Shown: piece by piece, positions 1 through 6,722 of the stretch | Layout: every line of letters starts with the position of its first letter | Position numbering within the stretch: the stretch's first letter is position 1 | Notes under the pieces: model-generated | Seen by the model: the letters and a program-made list of their open reading frames with translations, nothing else | The model's database searches: none | What the model was told of the DNA's origin: nothing | Assembly (NCBI GenBank): GCA_945947045.1 | Contig: CAMEXG010000045.1 | Span: forward strand, 1-12,280 | Length of the DNA: 12,280 nucleotides | Direction of reading: 5' to 3' | Source: an uncultured Spirochaetales bacterium | GTDB taxonomy: Bacteria; Spirochaetota; Spirochaetia; Sphaerochaetales; Sphaerochaetaceae | Made by a program: the position numbers and the translations under genes

Positions 1-38
1 CGATAATGCAGAATAATGTTGTATTTTTGGAGAATAGT

Positions 39-1991
39 ATGAAAAAGAGAGTTTCTTTTAGCTCTATATTGACGATATTTACAGTGGTAGTAATGGTTGT
101 CACTGTGCTATCTTCATGCACTGCTAATAATACTTCACAAGATCTAGTTTCAGTTAGACTAGATGATAGTGAATCTAGAAGACTATCATTACAGCTAACT
201 ACTCCAAAAGGAGTGGGTTCCATGTATTATTATCCTATTTATCTAGGAACAGGAAACCACTATCCTGATAATACAAAATCAAAAAGTGAAATATCCGAAG
301 AAGATTACTTGCAATACGATGATAGTAAAGGCATTGTATTAAGCCAAGGATTATGGGAAATCTTATGCTTATATAAAAATGAAAATGAAGTAGTTCTTAC
401 AGGTACTACTGGACCAGTTTGGGTCAATTTGAATACTTCTCTCTTTTCCGTACAATTTTCAGATAATTCTCTTTCAATTACTTATTCAGTAACTAGTGAA
501 GCAAGTAAAAGCATTATCTGTGAAGCAAGTATTTTTTCTTTTGAAAACGGTAGTCTTTCTCAAACGCCAGTGGAATCATTTGAATTACCTTTGACTAGTA
601 AAACTATAACACCAGAAAAAACTTTAAAAAAATCTGTTTTCAATTATTCACGAAGTGATTTTAATAAAGCTGGTTGTTTTGCTCTTGTGCTTTATGTAAA
701 GGATGAAACTGACAAACCACCTCTTTTTACCGATGTAATCGGTTTTGTATCTAGGTTTGGTAATGATATCTTAATCAAAGGAAGTTGCGAAATCGAGAAA
801 GGTAGCAATGGCGGGAGTTGTATTTATTTACCTAATATTAGTGATCCCACCGATCCAATGACAAGTGAATATATAGATGCAACCAATAACCCTGACCCTA
901 AAAATAAAGGAGAAGAAGCATTAAATAAAGTAACAATAAAAGACAATACTGTCTATGTAATTAATCCTGATTCAGGCTCAAAATCAATGACATTAGGCCA
1001 TACTAATTCTAATGACGAAAAATCCGAAAGAATTGTTATAGATCCGAATGGGGCAGAATTTGGCATCAACCTAAAAGGTACGGATGTAACTCTTACGACA
1101 TTATCTAACATAGATAGATTCTCAGAAAGTTCTGCAATAGTTGTATTGAAACCTAACAGTAACATGACGTTATATAATTACGCTACTGTAAGCAAAGATG
1201 CTACATGGGCTTTTATGGAAGAAACAAGAATTATTTTAAGTTCAGAAGCAAGACGTTTTGAAGCAAATACTCTTATTAAAGGTGGTACATTAAATATCGT
1301 TGGAAACAATTCCCCTTCTGGTATTTCAAATGCGAAGGTTTTCTTTAGGGGACCTGTTGCAACAGATAGCGATACAAACCTATCACTTACTGAATTGGAT
1401 CACACAACAGTAAAACAAGGAGCAATTAATCTATATAGTCCTGGAGGAGTCATCAATCGCGATGGAGATGTTCAATTGGATGCTGCTGTTGGAATATCAT
1501 CTTGGACAACTTCAAAAACCAATAATGAATACACTTCAACTATAACAGGTGATTTAAATTGTCAAATAACTATCCAAAACGGAGCAAGTATTGTAGCTGT
1601 AGGTGATATGCAACAATCTTCAAGGTTGAAAGACACGGCACATGGTATATATATACTTGGTAAGAAGAATAATACTAATACAGGCTCTATAAAAATCGTA
1701 TTAGACAATGGTCACATCTCCGCCTCATCATCTGGATCAGAAGAATGTGGAATAAGGATTGAAAACTTTAACGGCACTATTGAAATAGAATTGAAAAACG
1801 GTTCCTCTATTTCATCTAAAGAAGGAACAGGAATTAAATTAATAGGATGTCCTAATATAATAATAACAAAGGATAGTACTTCTAGTATCTCTGGTGGTTC
1901 ATATGCCTTTTTTTCGGATAATAAAACAGTAAAAGAGATATCTAATAACTCATCATTCTCTCTCAAAATGGAAAATGGCAAAATTGTATAA
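39..1991 (+). CDS. Large secreted lipoprotein with beta-helix-like C-terminal repeats
   Basis: Hypothetical lipoprotein of 650 aa, probably anchored in a membrane by a lipidated cysteine. I chose the ATG at 39 over the in-frame ATG at 6 because GGAGAA lies just upstream (29-34) and because Met39 directly precedes a classical signal: MKKR, a hydrophobic stretch (about residues 9-24), then lipobox LSSC with Cys27. After it come a Ser/Thr/Asn-rich region with a possible Ig-like beta domain (about 30-250), a linker rich in Asp/Asn/Pro (about 270-300), and a C-terminal half of short beta strands alternating with turns. Three related units of the form I-x-I-x-L-x-N-G-x-x-I occur near residues 504, 549 and 579, which suggests a right-handed parallel beta-helix. 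The gene is visibly more AT-rich than its neighbours, with many ATA, TTA and AAT codons. No enzymatic motif is seen. The function is unknown; a surface or adhesin-like role is inference. Confidence 0.85.
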   Translation: MKKRVSFSSILTIFTVVVMVVTVLSSCTANNTSQDLVSVRLDDSESRRLSLQLTTPKGVGSMYYYPIYLGTGNHYPDNTKSKSEISEEDYLQYDDSKGIVLSQGLWEILCLYKNENEVVLTGTTGPVWVNLNTSLFSVQFSDNSLSITYSVTSEASKSIICEASIFSFENGSLSQTPVESFELPLTSKTITPEKTLKKSVFNYSRSDFNKAGCFALVLYVKDETDKPPLFTDVIGFVSRFGNDILIKGSCEIEKGSNGGSCIYLPNISDPTDPMTSEYIDATNNPDPKNKGEEALNKVTIKDNTVYVINPDSGSKSMTLGHTNSNDEKSERIVIDPNGAEFGINLKGTDVTLTTLSNIDRFSESSAIVVLKPNSNMTLYNYATVSKDATWAFMEETRIILSSEARRFEANTLIKGGTLNIVGNNSPSGISNAKVFFRGPVATDSDTNLSLTELDHTTVKQGAINLYSPGGVINRDGDVQLDAAVGISSWTTSKTNNEYTSTITGDLNCQITIQNGASIVAVGDMQQSSRLKDTAHGIYILGKKNNTNTGSIKIVLDNGHISASSSGSEECGIRIENFNGTIEIELKNGSSISSKEGTGIKLIGCPNIIITKDSTSSISGGSYAFFSDNKTVKEISNNSSFSLKMENGKIV

Positions 1992-2024
1992 GTTATTACA
2001 GAGATATGAGAATTGTATGATTAC

Positions 2025-2060
2025 AGGGCTGATTTTGACCACTCAGCCCTTCTCTTTTGC
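2025..2060 (+). terminator. Rho-independent terminator of the lipoprotein gene
   Basis: A perfect 8-bp inverted repeat, AGGGCTGA (2025-2032) and TCAGCCCT (2043-2050), has a 10-nt loop and is followed on the + strand by the T-rich run TCTCTTTTGC and more T-rich sequence. It lies 33 bp after the lipoprotein stop and just beyond the stop (2073) of the convergent gene. The tail on the - strand side is not T-rich, so the + direction fits best. Confidence 0.75.
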
Positions 2061-2072
2061 TTGTTTTCTTTG

Positions 2073-2444
2073 TTACTTCTTTCTAAAGAATGCCTGACTA
2101 TAGCAAGTAGTATATTCAGGAGTAATGAGAGCAGAAACTCCACCCTGAGGCACAAAGCCTGCAGCAAGGATAGTTTCAATATCCTCTCTTATTGCTGTCT
2201 CGACTTCGTCTTCCTCCTCATCCAAGAAGTCATCATAATCATCGTCATCGAGTTCATCGTCTTCAAAGTCTTCTTCAGCGAGTTCCTCGTCCTCATCTTC
2301 GTCGTCATCATATTCCCAATCTTCATCATCTTCAGGGATAAAAATACCATCGTTCCACTCATAAACGATGTAGTCTCCCACAGCAGTCTCTGCCTTTGCA
2401 GCGAGAAAGATTGTTCTTCCTTCCAGTTCAATCGAGTATGCCAT
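2073..2444 (-). CDS. Highly acidic protein with DUF1737-like C-terminus
   Basis: Protein of 123 aa, function unknown. It has three parts. Residues 1-37 look like a small folded beta-rich segment (MAYSIELEGRTIFL...). Residues 38-82 are about three-quarters Asp/Glu, with hydrophobic residues every fifth position in the middle (L55, F60, L65, Y70). Residues about 83-122 resemble the DUF1737 family: a helix, then G-F-x-P-Q-G-G-V, then Tyr/Thr-rich sequence, then Y-x-Q-A-F-x-R-K. The DUF1737 match is from memory of the family pattern. The start is well supported by AAGGAGA (2451-2457) six bases upstream of the ATG, and the stop is TAA. The opposite-strand reading frame across this region is the low-complexity shadow of the acidic codons. 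The gene appears monocistronic, with its own promoter candidate downstream of trmB. Acidic tracts can mimic nucleic acid or bind cations or basic proteins, but nothing here decides between these. Confidence 0.85.
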   Translation of the reverse strand: MAYSIELEGRTIFLAAKAETAVGDYIVYEWNDGIFIPEDDEDWEYDDDEDEDEELAEEDFEDDELDDDDYDDFLDEEEDEVETAIREDIETILAAGFVPQGGVSALITPEYTTCYSQAFFRKK

Positions 2445-2473
2445 AATTATTCTCCTTTACCTGGGGTATATAA

Positions 2474-2502
2474 ATAATATATCCCATTTATGCTTAATGC
2501 AA
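2474..2502 (-). promoter_or_regulatory. Putative promoter of the acidic-protein gene
   Basis: Read on the - strand: TTGCAT (2497-2502, weak -35), a 17-bp spacer, then TATTAT (2474-2479, five of six -10 matches). It lies about 30 bp before the start codon at 2444. Confidence 0.45.
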
Positions 2503-2512
2503 AACGGGATAT
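2479..2512 (-). terminator. Stem-loop downstream of trmB, possible terminator
   Basis: ATATCCC (2479-2485) pairs with GGGATAT (2506-2512). Inside it, TTT (2487-2489) pairs with AAA (2502-2504) and TGC (2491-2493) with GCA (2499-2501), with a TTAAT loop, one mismatch and one bulge. On the - strand it lies about 29 nt after the trmB stop and is followed by AT-rich rather than purely T-rich sequence. It also overlaps the promoter proposed for the next gene, so it could instead be a regulatory dyad. Confidence 0.4.
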
Positions 2513-2540
2513 TCAATTATTCTCTTTAACTACACAAGAA

Positions 2541-3263
2541 TCACTTTTTCTTTTCAAACCAGATCTCGTTGATCACATAATCCTTGTCCATACCCTTCTG
2601 CTCGAACTTCGTAAGAGGACGCCATGTAACAGGAGGTGCAAAAGTATAGAAAGGATTCATTAATAGTGGCTCTCCTTTGACAAGTTCCAATACTTCGTCG
2701 GCATATTCCTGCCAGTCTGTGACCATGTAGATGTAACCACCCTTCTTTAGCTTGGTAGCAAGAAGATGCAAAAACTCTGGGTTCATGATTCTTCTTTTGT
2801 GATGCTTCTTCTTTGGCCAAGGATCAGGGAAAAATATATGGAAGCCTTCTATTGAGTTATCAGGGATCATGTGCTCCAATACATCAACAGCGTTAAAACG
2901 CATTACTCTGACGTTATCGATATCGTTCTCACCAAGAGTCTTTAATAGCTGAACAAAGCCTTTTAAATATACTTCCAGGCCTATGTAGTTATACTCTGGC
3001 TTAATGAGAGCCATCTTGGCTGTAGTCTCGCCATTACCAAAGCCTATCTCAATAATCGTAGGGTTATTGTTCTGGAAAATATCGGAGTATGAAAGCATTT
3101 CGTCCTTGAAAAAGAGACCATATTTCGGCATATACTTAACGACGTTTTCCTTCTCTTTATCTTCAAGAATGTTATTCCTCAAGACATAACTTTTAATAGT
3201 TCTTTCTTTTCCTTCCCTGATCTCTATTTTACCGAGATTCTCTAGTATTTCTTTATCTTCCAT
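2541..3263 (-). CDS. trmB: tRNA (guanine-N7-)-methyltransferase TrmB
   Basis: SAM-dependent methyltransferase of 240 aa that forms m7G at position 46 in the tRNA variable loop; cytosolic. The Rossmann motif I IEIGFGNGE is at residues 71-79. The diagnostic TrmB block FFPDPWPKKKHHKRR is at 144-158, and the C-terminal substrate motif RPLTKFEQKG at 215-224. Length is slightly above the usual 210-240 because of an N-terminal extension of about 60 residues before the Rossmann fold. The start ATG (3263-3261) overlaps the mfd stop as TGATG, and AGGAGA lies about eight bases upstream inside mfd, so the two are probably co-transcribed and translationally coupled. If the mfd amber codon stops ribosomes, polarity could reduce trmB expression. 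The stop is TGA. Confidence 0.95.
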   Translation of the reverse strand: MEDKEILENLGKIEIREGKERTIKSYVLRNNILEDKEKENVVKYMPKYGLFFKDEMLSYSDIFQNNNPTIIEIGFGNGETTAKMALIKPEYNYIGLEVYLKGFVQLLKTLGENDIDNVRVMRFNAVDVLEHMIPDNSIEGFHIFFPDPWPKKKHHKRRIMNPEFLHLLATKLKKGGYIYMVTDWQEYADEVLELVKGEPLLMNPFYTFAPPVTWRPLTKFEQKGMDKDYVINEIWFEKKK

Positions 3264-5053
3264 CAGATTAATCTCCTGAGTGTTTCCAATATAAATTGAG
3301 CTTTATCTTTAAGTGATACAGCCTGAGTATCGAGAGTAAGATGATCCATTCTCCTTGGATCAAGTCGCACTCTTCCTCCCGATAGAGATACCAAGTGGAC
3401 AACCTTACTTGGGTTTATTACAGAGACTTGGCTAAACTCGACGTCCGCTATTCCCCTGGTCTCCTTTAAATGATATATCTTAAGTTTTCTGCATATTATC
3501 TTGATCTCTGCAATACAGAATAGGTTATCGACCTCTTCAGGTATTGTGCCAAATCTGTTTTCCGCTTCACTCTTAAGACCTTCAAGCTGTCCTTCCGTGG
3601 TAATGGAAGCAATTCTCTTGTACATCTCGAACTTTGCAGAAGGATCAGTAATATAAGAGTCTGGTATGAAGCCTGTATAATCCAACTCAAGAAGAACATC
3701 ACGTTCATTGGCTTCTTCTGTATTTGTAAGCCTGTTGATTTCTTCTTCGATAAGCTTGAGATACATATCTAATCCGACAGCCTCCAAATGACCGGACTGT
3801 TCTCGACCTAGAATATTTCCAGCTCCTCTTATCTCCATATCTTTCATACTGACTTTGAATCCTGATCCAAGTTCAGTATTCTCACTTAATACCCTGAGTC
3901 TCTTTACTGCATCATTGTTAAGCGTGCCTGTATCAGGATAGAAAAGATAACAGTATGCCTTTTTATCACTTCGTCCTACTCTTCCCCTTAATTGATAAAG
4001 CTGGGCAAGTCCCAATCTGTCGGCTCTGTCTATGATGATAGTGTTGACGTTTGGAATATCGATTCCGTTTTCAATGATAGTAGTAGAAACAAGAACCTGC
4101 ACACCTTCATAAATGAAGCGATGCATTATGTCTTCCAGTTCCTCTGATCCCATCTGACCATGAGCGTACTCGATTATTGCGGAAGGAATGGCCTTTCTCA
4201 GCACCATTGCAACTTCTTCCAAGTCTTCGATTCTATTATGAAGATAGAATACCTGTCCTCCCCTTTTCAGCTCTCTGTTGATGGCTGTAACAACTGTATC
4301 CAGGTTATATTCCTCTATCTCTGTTGCTATAGGGAGTCTTTCACGAGGAGCCGTAGTCAACAAGGACATATCTCTGACTTTCAAGAGAGACATATAAAGA
4401 GTACGAGGAATAGGAGTTGCGGAGAGTGTAAGACAGTCTACATTTGTCTTCATCTGTTTTATCTTCTCTTTGTCTTTTACTCCGAATCTCTGCTCTTCAT
4501 CTACGATCAAAAGACCAAGATCTTTAAATTCGGTATTCTTCGACAAAATCTTGTGAGTACCGAAGAGAACGTCTATTGTCCCTTCTTTTAGTCCATTAAG
4601 AATCATTCTCTGTTCTTTAGAGGAGACAAACCTTGTGCTAAGCCCCGCTTTCACAGGGAAATCACCTAAACGCTTCTTGAAGTTTTCATAGTGCTGCTGA
4701 GCCAGAATTACTGTAGGAGCAAGGAAAGCAACCTGCTTACCCGACATTACAGCCTTAAAGGCGGCTCGGAAAGCAATCTCTGTCTTTCCATAACCTACGT
4801 CTCCGCAGACAAGTCTATCCATACACTTGTCGCTTTCCATATCAGCTTTAATCTCTTCTATACACTTAAGCTGGTCTGGAGTCTCAGTAAATGGAAAAGA
4901 CGCCTCGAAGGTAACTTGCCAGTCATTATCTTTCAAGAATGGATATCCATGCCTATGCTCGCGTTCTGCATAGAGTCTTACAAGTTCCGCTGCAAGTTCT
5001 TCGGCGCTCTTTCTGGCTTTCTCCTTCTTCTTGCTCCAACTGGTGGAGCCCAT
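3263..5053 (-). CDS. mfd: Mfd C-terminal part: translocase motor and TRCF domain
   Basis: The downstream 596 aa (residues 484-1079 of the joined protein) hold the DNA translocase that pushes stalled RNA polymerase off DNA. Visible motifs include Walker A GDVGYGKTE (joined residues about 567-575), DEEQ (about 668-671), SATPIPRT, and the RecG/Mfd-type LGLAQLYQLRGRVGRS. The N-terminal end is the long helix (AEELAAELVRLYAERE) and the FPFTETPDQ motif that precede the motor. The last 170 residues are the TRCF domain. The ATG at 5053 has no Shine-Dalgarno sequence and starts in the middle of a conserved segment, so I do not think it is a natural start. Sequence upstream to 5125 is coding-like too. 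The end overlaps the trmB start. Confidence 0.85.
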   Translation of the reverse strand: MGSTSWSKKKEKARKSAEELAAELVRLYAEREHRHGYPFLKDNDWQVTFEASFPFTETPDQLKCIEEIKADMESDKCMDRLVCGDVGYGKTEIAFRAAFKAVMSGKQVAFLAPTVILAQQHYENFKKRLGDFPVKAGLSTRFVSSKEQRMILNGLKEGTIDVLFGTHKILSKNTEFKDLGLLIVDEEQRFGVKDKEKIKQMKTNVDCLTLSATPIPRTLYMSLLKVRDMSLLTTAPRERLPIATEIEEYNLDTVVTAINRELKRGGQVFYLHNRIEDLEEVAMVLRKAIPSAIIEYAHGQMGSEELEDIMHRFIYEGVQVLVSTTIIENGIDIPNVNTIIIDRADRLGLAQLYQLRGRVGRSDKKAYCYLFYPDTGTLNNDAVKRLRVLSENTELGSGFKVSMKDMEIRGAGNILGREQSGHLEAVGLDMYLKLIEEEINRLTNTEEANERDVLLELDYTGFIPDSYITDPSAKFEMYKRIASITTEGQLEGLKSEAENRFGTIPEEVDNLFCIAEIKIICRKLKIYHLKETRGIADVEFSQVSVINPSKVVHLVSLSGGRVRLDPRRMDHLTLDTQAVSLKDKAQFILETLRRLI

Positions 5054-5125
5054 GGAATCAAGTTTAGGAGGTCTTCCATCATTACCAATATACTCCTGGA
5101 CAAGATTCGCCTGCTCGATAGGAAC

Positions 5126-5128
5126 CTA
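5126..5128 (-). other. In-frame TAG (amber) inside mfd
   Basis: The - strand codons read GAT GTA TTA TAG GTT CCT ATC, that is D V L * V P I, where Mfd proteins have D-x-L-Y/F-V-P. TAG also ends dgt in this window (9220-9218), so it is used as a normal stop here. Recoding of the genome is therefore unlikely. Confidence 0.9.
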
Positions 5129-6502
5129 TAATACATCCCCCTCTCCATAGCGGATCTTAATGTAGTCTCTCTCGCTCTTACTCCCTTTGACTCTATCTAT
5201 CTTCTCAAACTGACCGATACCGTAGTTTACATGAACCACATAATCTCCAGGTTTAAGAGAAACAAAAGAATCCAAAGGAGATGACACAGTCTCCACCACA
5301 GCCTTTCGTCTGGACTTCTTCTTTCCGAAGATTTCGTTATCCAAGACGACAGCATACTTTATTTCCGGTATCTGAAAGCCCATAGAAAGATCGGAGACAG
5401 TATATTCTACAGTGAAATCTTTAAGGACATTCTCCAGTCTCTCTTTCTGAATATTGGATGGAGCTACAATGTTTACATGCCATCCTTCATTCTCCATCAC
5501 CCTCAGTTCATCTTTGAAGAATGTCACATTACCAAAGTATGAATGAGATGGTTCAATAGAGAAATGATAGTGGTCCGGGGCCATTATCTCGTAGATAAGG
5601 AATCCAGATTTCAGAGAAGAGACAAATGTTTGCCAATTATAGAGATATTTTTCAGGGATAATAGAATCGGGGTCCGTCTTATAGGCTTCATTAAACCTAC
5701 CCTTCGCTTCCTTCTCCATTGCTTTCCAGCTGGTGTCGACTTTCTCCATTCCCAGTATCATGAAGTAGTCGTCGCTGCGTAGAAAAGAAGCGACGGACTC
5801 CATCTTCACCTTCAACTCATCCTTTTCAAACATCAACGGGATGGAGACGCTTCTCACACTTTTATCAGCTTGCTGGGAAAAAGGATCAAAATATGAGATA
5901 CGGTCGATAGTATCCCAATCAATATAGAGTCTTATGGGCTTATCAAAGGAGAATGGATAGATATCCATTACTTCTCCTCTGAGGCTGTAGCTTCCACACT
6001 CTATACACTGGGGTGTCCTGAAGTATCCATTCTCAACTAATGTCTTGGACAGTGCGTCAGGATCTATCTCATTTCCGGCCTTTAGGTTTAATGTCATGTC
6101 CGAGATGGATTCCTTTGAAAGAAGTGGTGAGACAAAAGAACGGAGGGAAGTTATGACAATAGCCTTCTTTTTGTCATTCATCTCCTCCTGAGCCTTTCTT
6201 CTCTCCTCCTCCTGCCTTGAGGCGGTATACTCTGAATAAAGCTGCTTACCATCAGAAGGAAGAAGAATCACAGCTGTGTCATCTACAAAAGATAGGTCTT
6301 CATATAAACCTTTTGCATACTCTTCTGTGGGAGAAATGGCAAAAACACGCCCGCCCCTTTTGTCAGAGACAGCCTTTACCAAAGCAGAAAGGGGGAAGTA
6401 ATCGATTGTGTCGGCACTGATCAAAGCACTCTGATTCTTCAGAAACGCCTTATATGCCGTACTATTCTTGATGTAGTCATTGACTATTTTCTCGTATGAC
6501 AT
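5126..6502 (-). CDS. mfd: Mfd N-terminal part: UvrB-like and RNA polymerase-binding domains
   Basis: The 458 aa before the TAG correspond to the Mfd N-terminal module that resembles UvrB and contacts UvrA, plus the RNA polymerase interacting domain. UvrB-like segments include LRGEVMDIYPFSFDKPIRLY (about 174-193). The polymerase-binding domain begins at about LKPGDYVVHVNYGIGQ (416-431) and is cut near its end at RYGEGDVL. In E. coli the equivalent sequence continues LYVPV, so the TAG replaces Tyr. The ATG at 6502 follows directly on an in-frame TAA and has only a weak SD-like GGTG. A product ending here would have the UvrA-binding part but no motor. Confidence 0.85.
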   Translation of the reverse strand: MSYEKIVNDYIKNSTAYKAFLKNQSALISADTIDYFPLSALVKAVSDKRGGRVFAISPTEEYAKGLYEDLSFVDDTAVILLPSDGKQLYSEYTASRQEEERRKAQEEMNDKKKAIVITSLRSFVSPLLSKESISDMTLNLKAGNEIDPDALSKTLVENGYFRTPQCIECGSYSLRGEVMDIYPFSFDKPIRLYIDWDTIDRISYFDPFSQQADKSVRSVSIPLMFEKDELKVKMESVASFLRSDDYFMILGMEKVDTSWKAMEKEAKGRFNEAYKTDPDSIIPEKYLYNWQTFVSSLKSGFLIYEIMAPDHYHFSIEPSHSYFGNVTFFKDELRVMENEGWHVNIVAPSNIQKERLENVLKDFTVEYTVSDLSMGFQIPEIKYAVVLDNEIFGKKKSRRKAVVETVSSPLDSFVSLKPGDYVVHVNYGIGQFEKIDRVKGSKSERDYIKIRYGEGDVL

Positions 6503-6517
6503 TTAGACACCGATGAA

Positions 6518-6547
6518 AATATATCAGAAAACAATATGTGTATTCAA
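6518..6547 (-). promoter_or_regulatory. Putative promoter of mfd-trmB
   Basis: On the - strand: TTGAAT (6542-6547), an 18-bp spacer, then TATATT (6518-6523). The -10 ends only 15 bases before the mfd ATG, implying a 5' leader of about 8-9 nt and fitting the lack of a Shine-Dalgarno sequence. Confidence 0.5.
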
Positions 6548-6577
6548 CATTATTGCATTTTTGAGAGTTACGGATGA

Positions 6578-6593
6578 TCAATTACCAAATTGA
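6578..6593. repeat. Inverted repeat in the mfd/phosphatase intergenic region
   Basis: TCAATT (6578-6583), ACCA, AATTGA (6588-6593) is a perfect 6-bp dyad that overlaps a TTGACA hexamer (6590-6595). No good -10 lies 16-18 bp downstream of that hexamer on +. The remainder of the 220-bp gap (6503-6722) contains the mfd promoter and the hairpin before 6723. I see no further gene in it. Confidence 0.35.
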
Positions 6594-6689
6594 CACAGGT
6601 CTAAGGATTTACTGGAGGAATTTTGGCATCGCCTTCGTGAAAGTCAAATAAACTCTAGTATTCTATTTTTATTATCTCTTCCATAAAAA

Positions 6690-6720
6690 TGCCTCAGGTA
6701 ATAAAATTTTATAGGAGGCA
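6690..6720 (+). promoter_or_regulatory. Hairpin covering the ribosome binding site of the 6723 gene
   Basis: TGCCTC (6690-6695) is complementary to GAGGCA (6715-6720), which overlaps the SD AGGAGG (6713-6718). Within the loop, ATAAAATTTTAT is itself self-complementary. Folding would hide the SD, so translation may be regulated or temperature sensitive. It matches no riboswitch family I recognise. Confidence 0.35.
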
Positions 6721-6722
6721 AT

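Larger units (their letters stand above)
3263..6502 (-). pseudogene. mfd: mfd as one 1,079-codon frame interrupted by a single TAG
   Basis: The two ORFs 6502-5126 and 5053-3263 are in the same frame, and the 24 codons between the TAG (5128-5126) and the internal Met also read as normal Mfd sequence (VPIEQANLVQEYIG...). No bases are missing or added. Counting the TAG as one residue, the whole frame is 1,079 aa, close to full-length Mfd (about 1,100-1,150). One base change (TAT or TAC to TAG) explains everything. It may be a genuine nonsense mutation, a sequence or assembly error, or a readthrough site. All other parts of the gene look intact, so decay, if real, is recent. Confidence 0.75.

Noticed and set aside
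6..38. Longer lipoprotein start at the ATG at 6
   Set aside because: It would place eleven extra residues before a normal signal peptide; the ATG at 39 has an SD and the Lys-rich start.
2013..2477. A 154-codon + strand ORF
   Set aside because: It is the antisense of the acidic gene, gives hydrophobic low-complexity residues from GAA/GAT codons, and has no ribosome binding site.
5126..5128. Pyrrolysine at the mfd TAG
   Set aside because: Pyrrolysine is known mainly from methylamine methyltransferases; Mfd has Tyr or Phe at this place, and nothing in the window suggests Pyl machinery.
6530..6541. ACAATATGTGTA as an NrdR box upstream of mfd
   Set aside because: It is only partly similar to the palindromic NrdR box, not paired with a second site, and not near a ribonucleotide reductase gene.
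6613..6645. Very short ORFs after GGAGG at 6614-6618
   Set aside because: The frames are only about four or five codons with TTG or GTG starts; too short to support.
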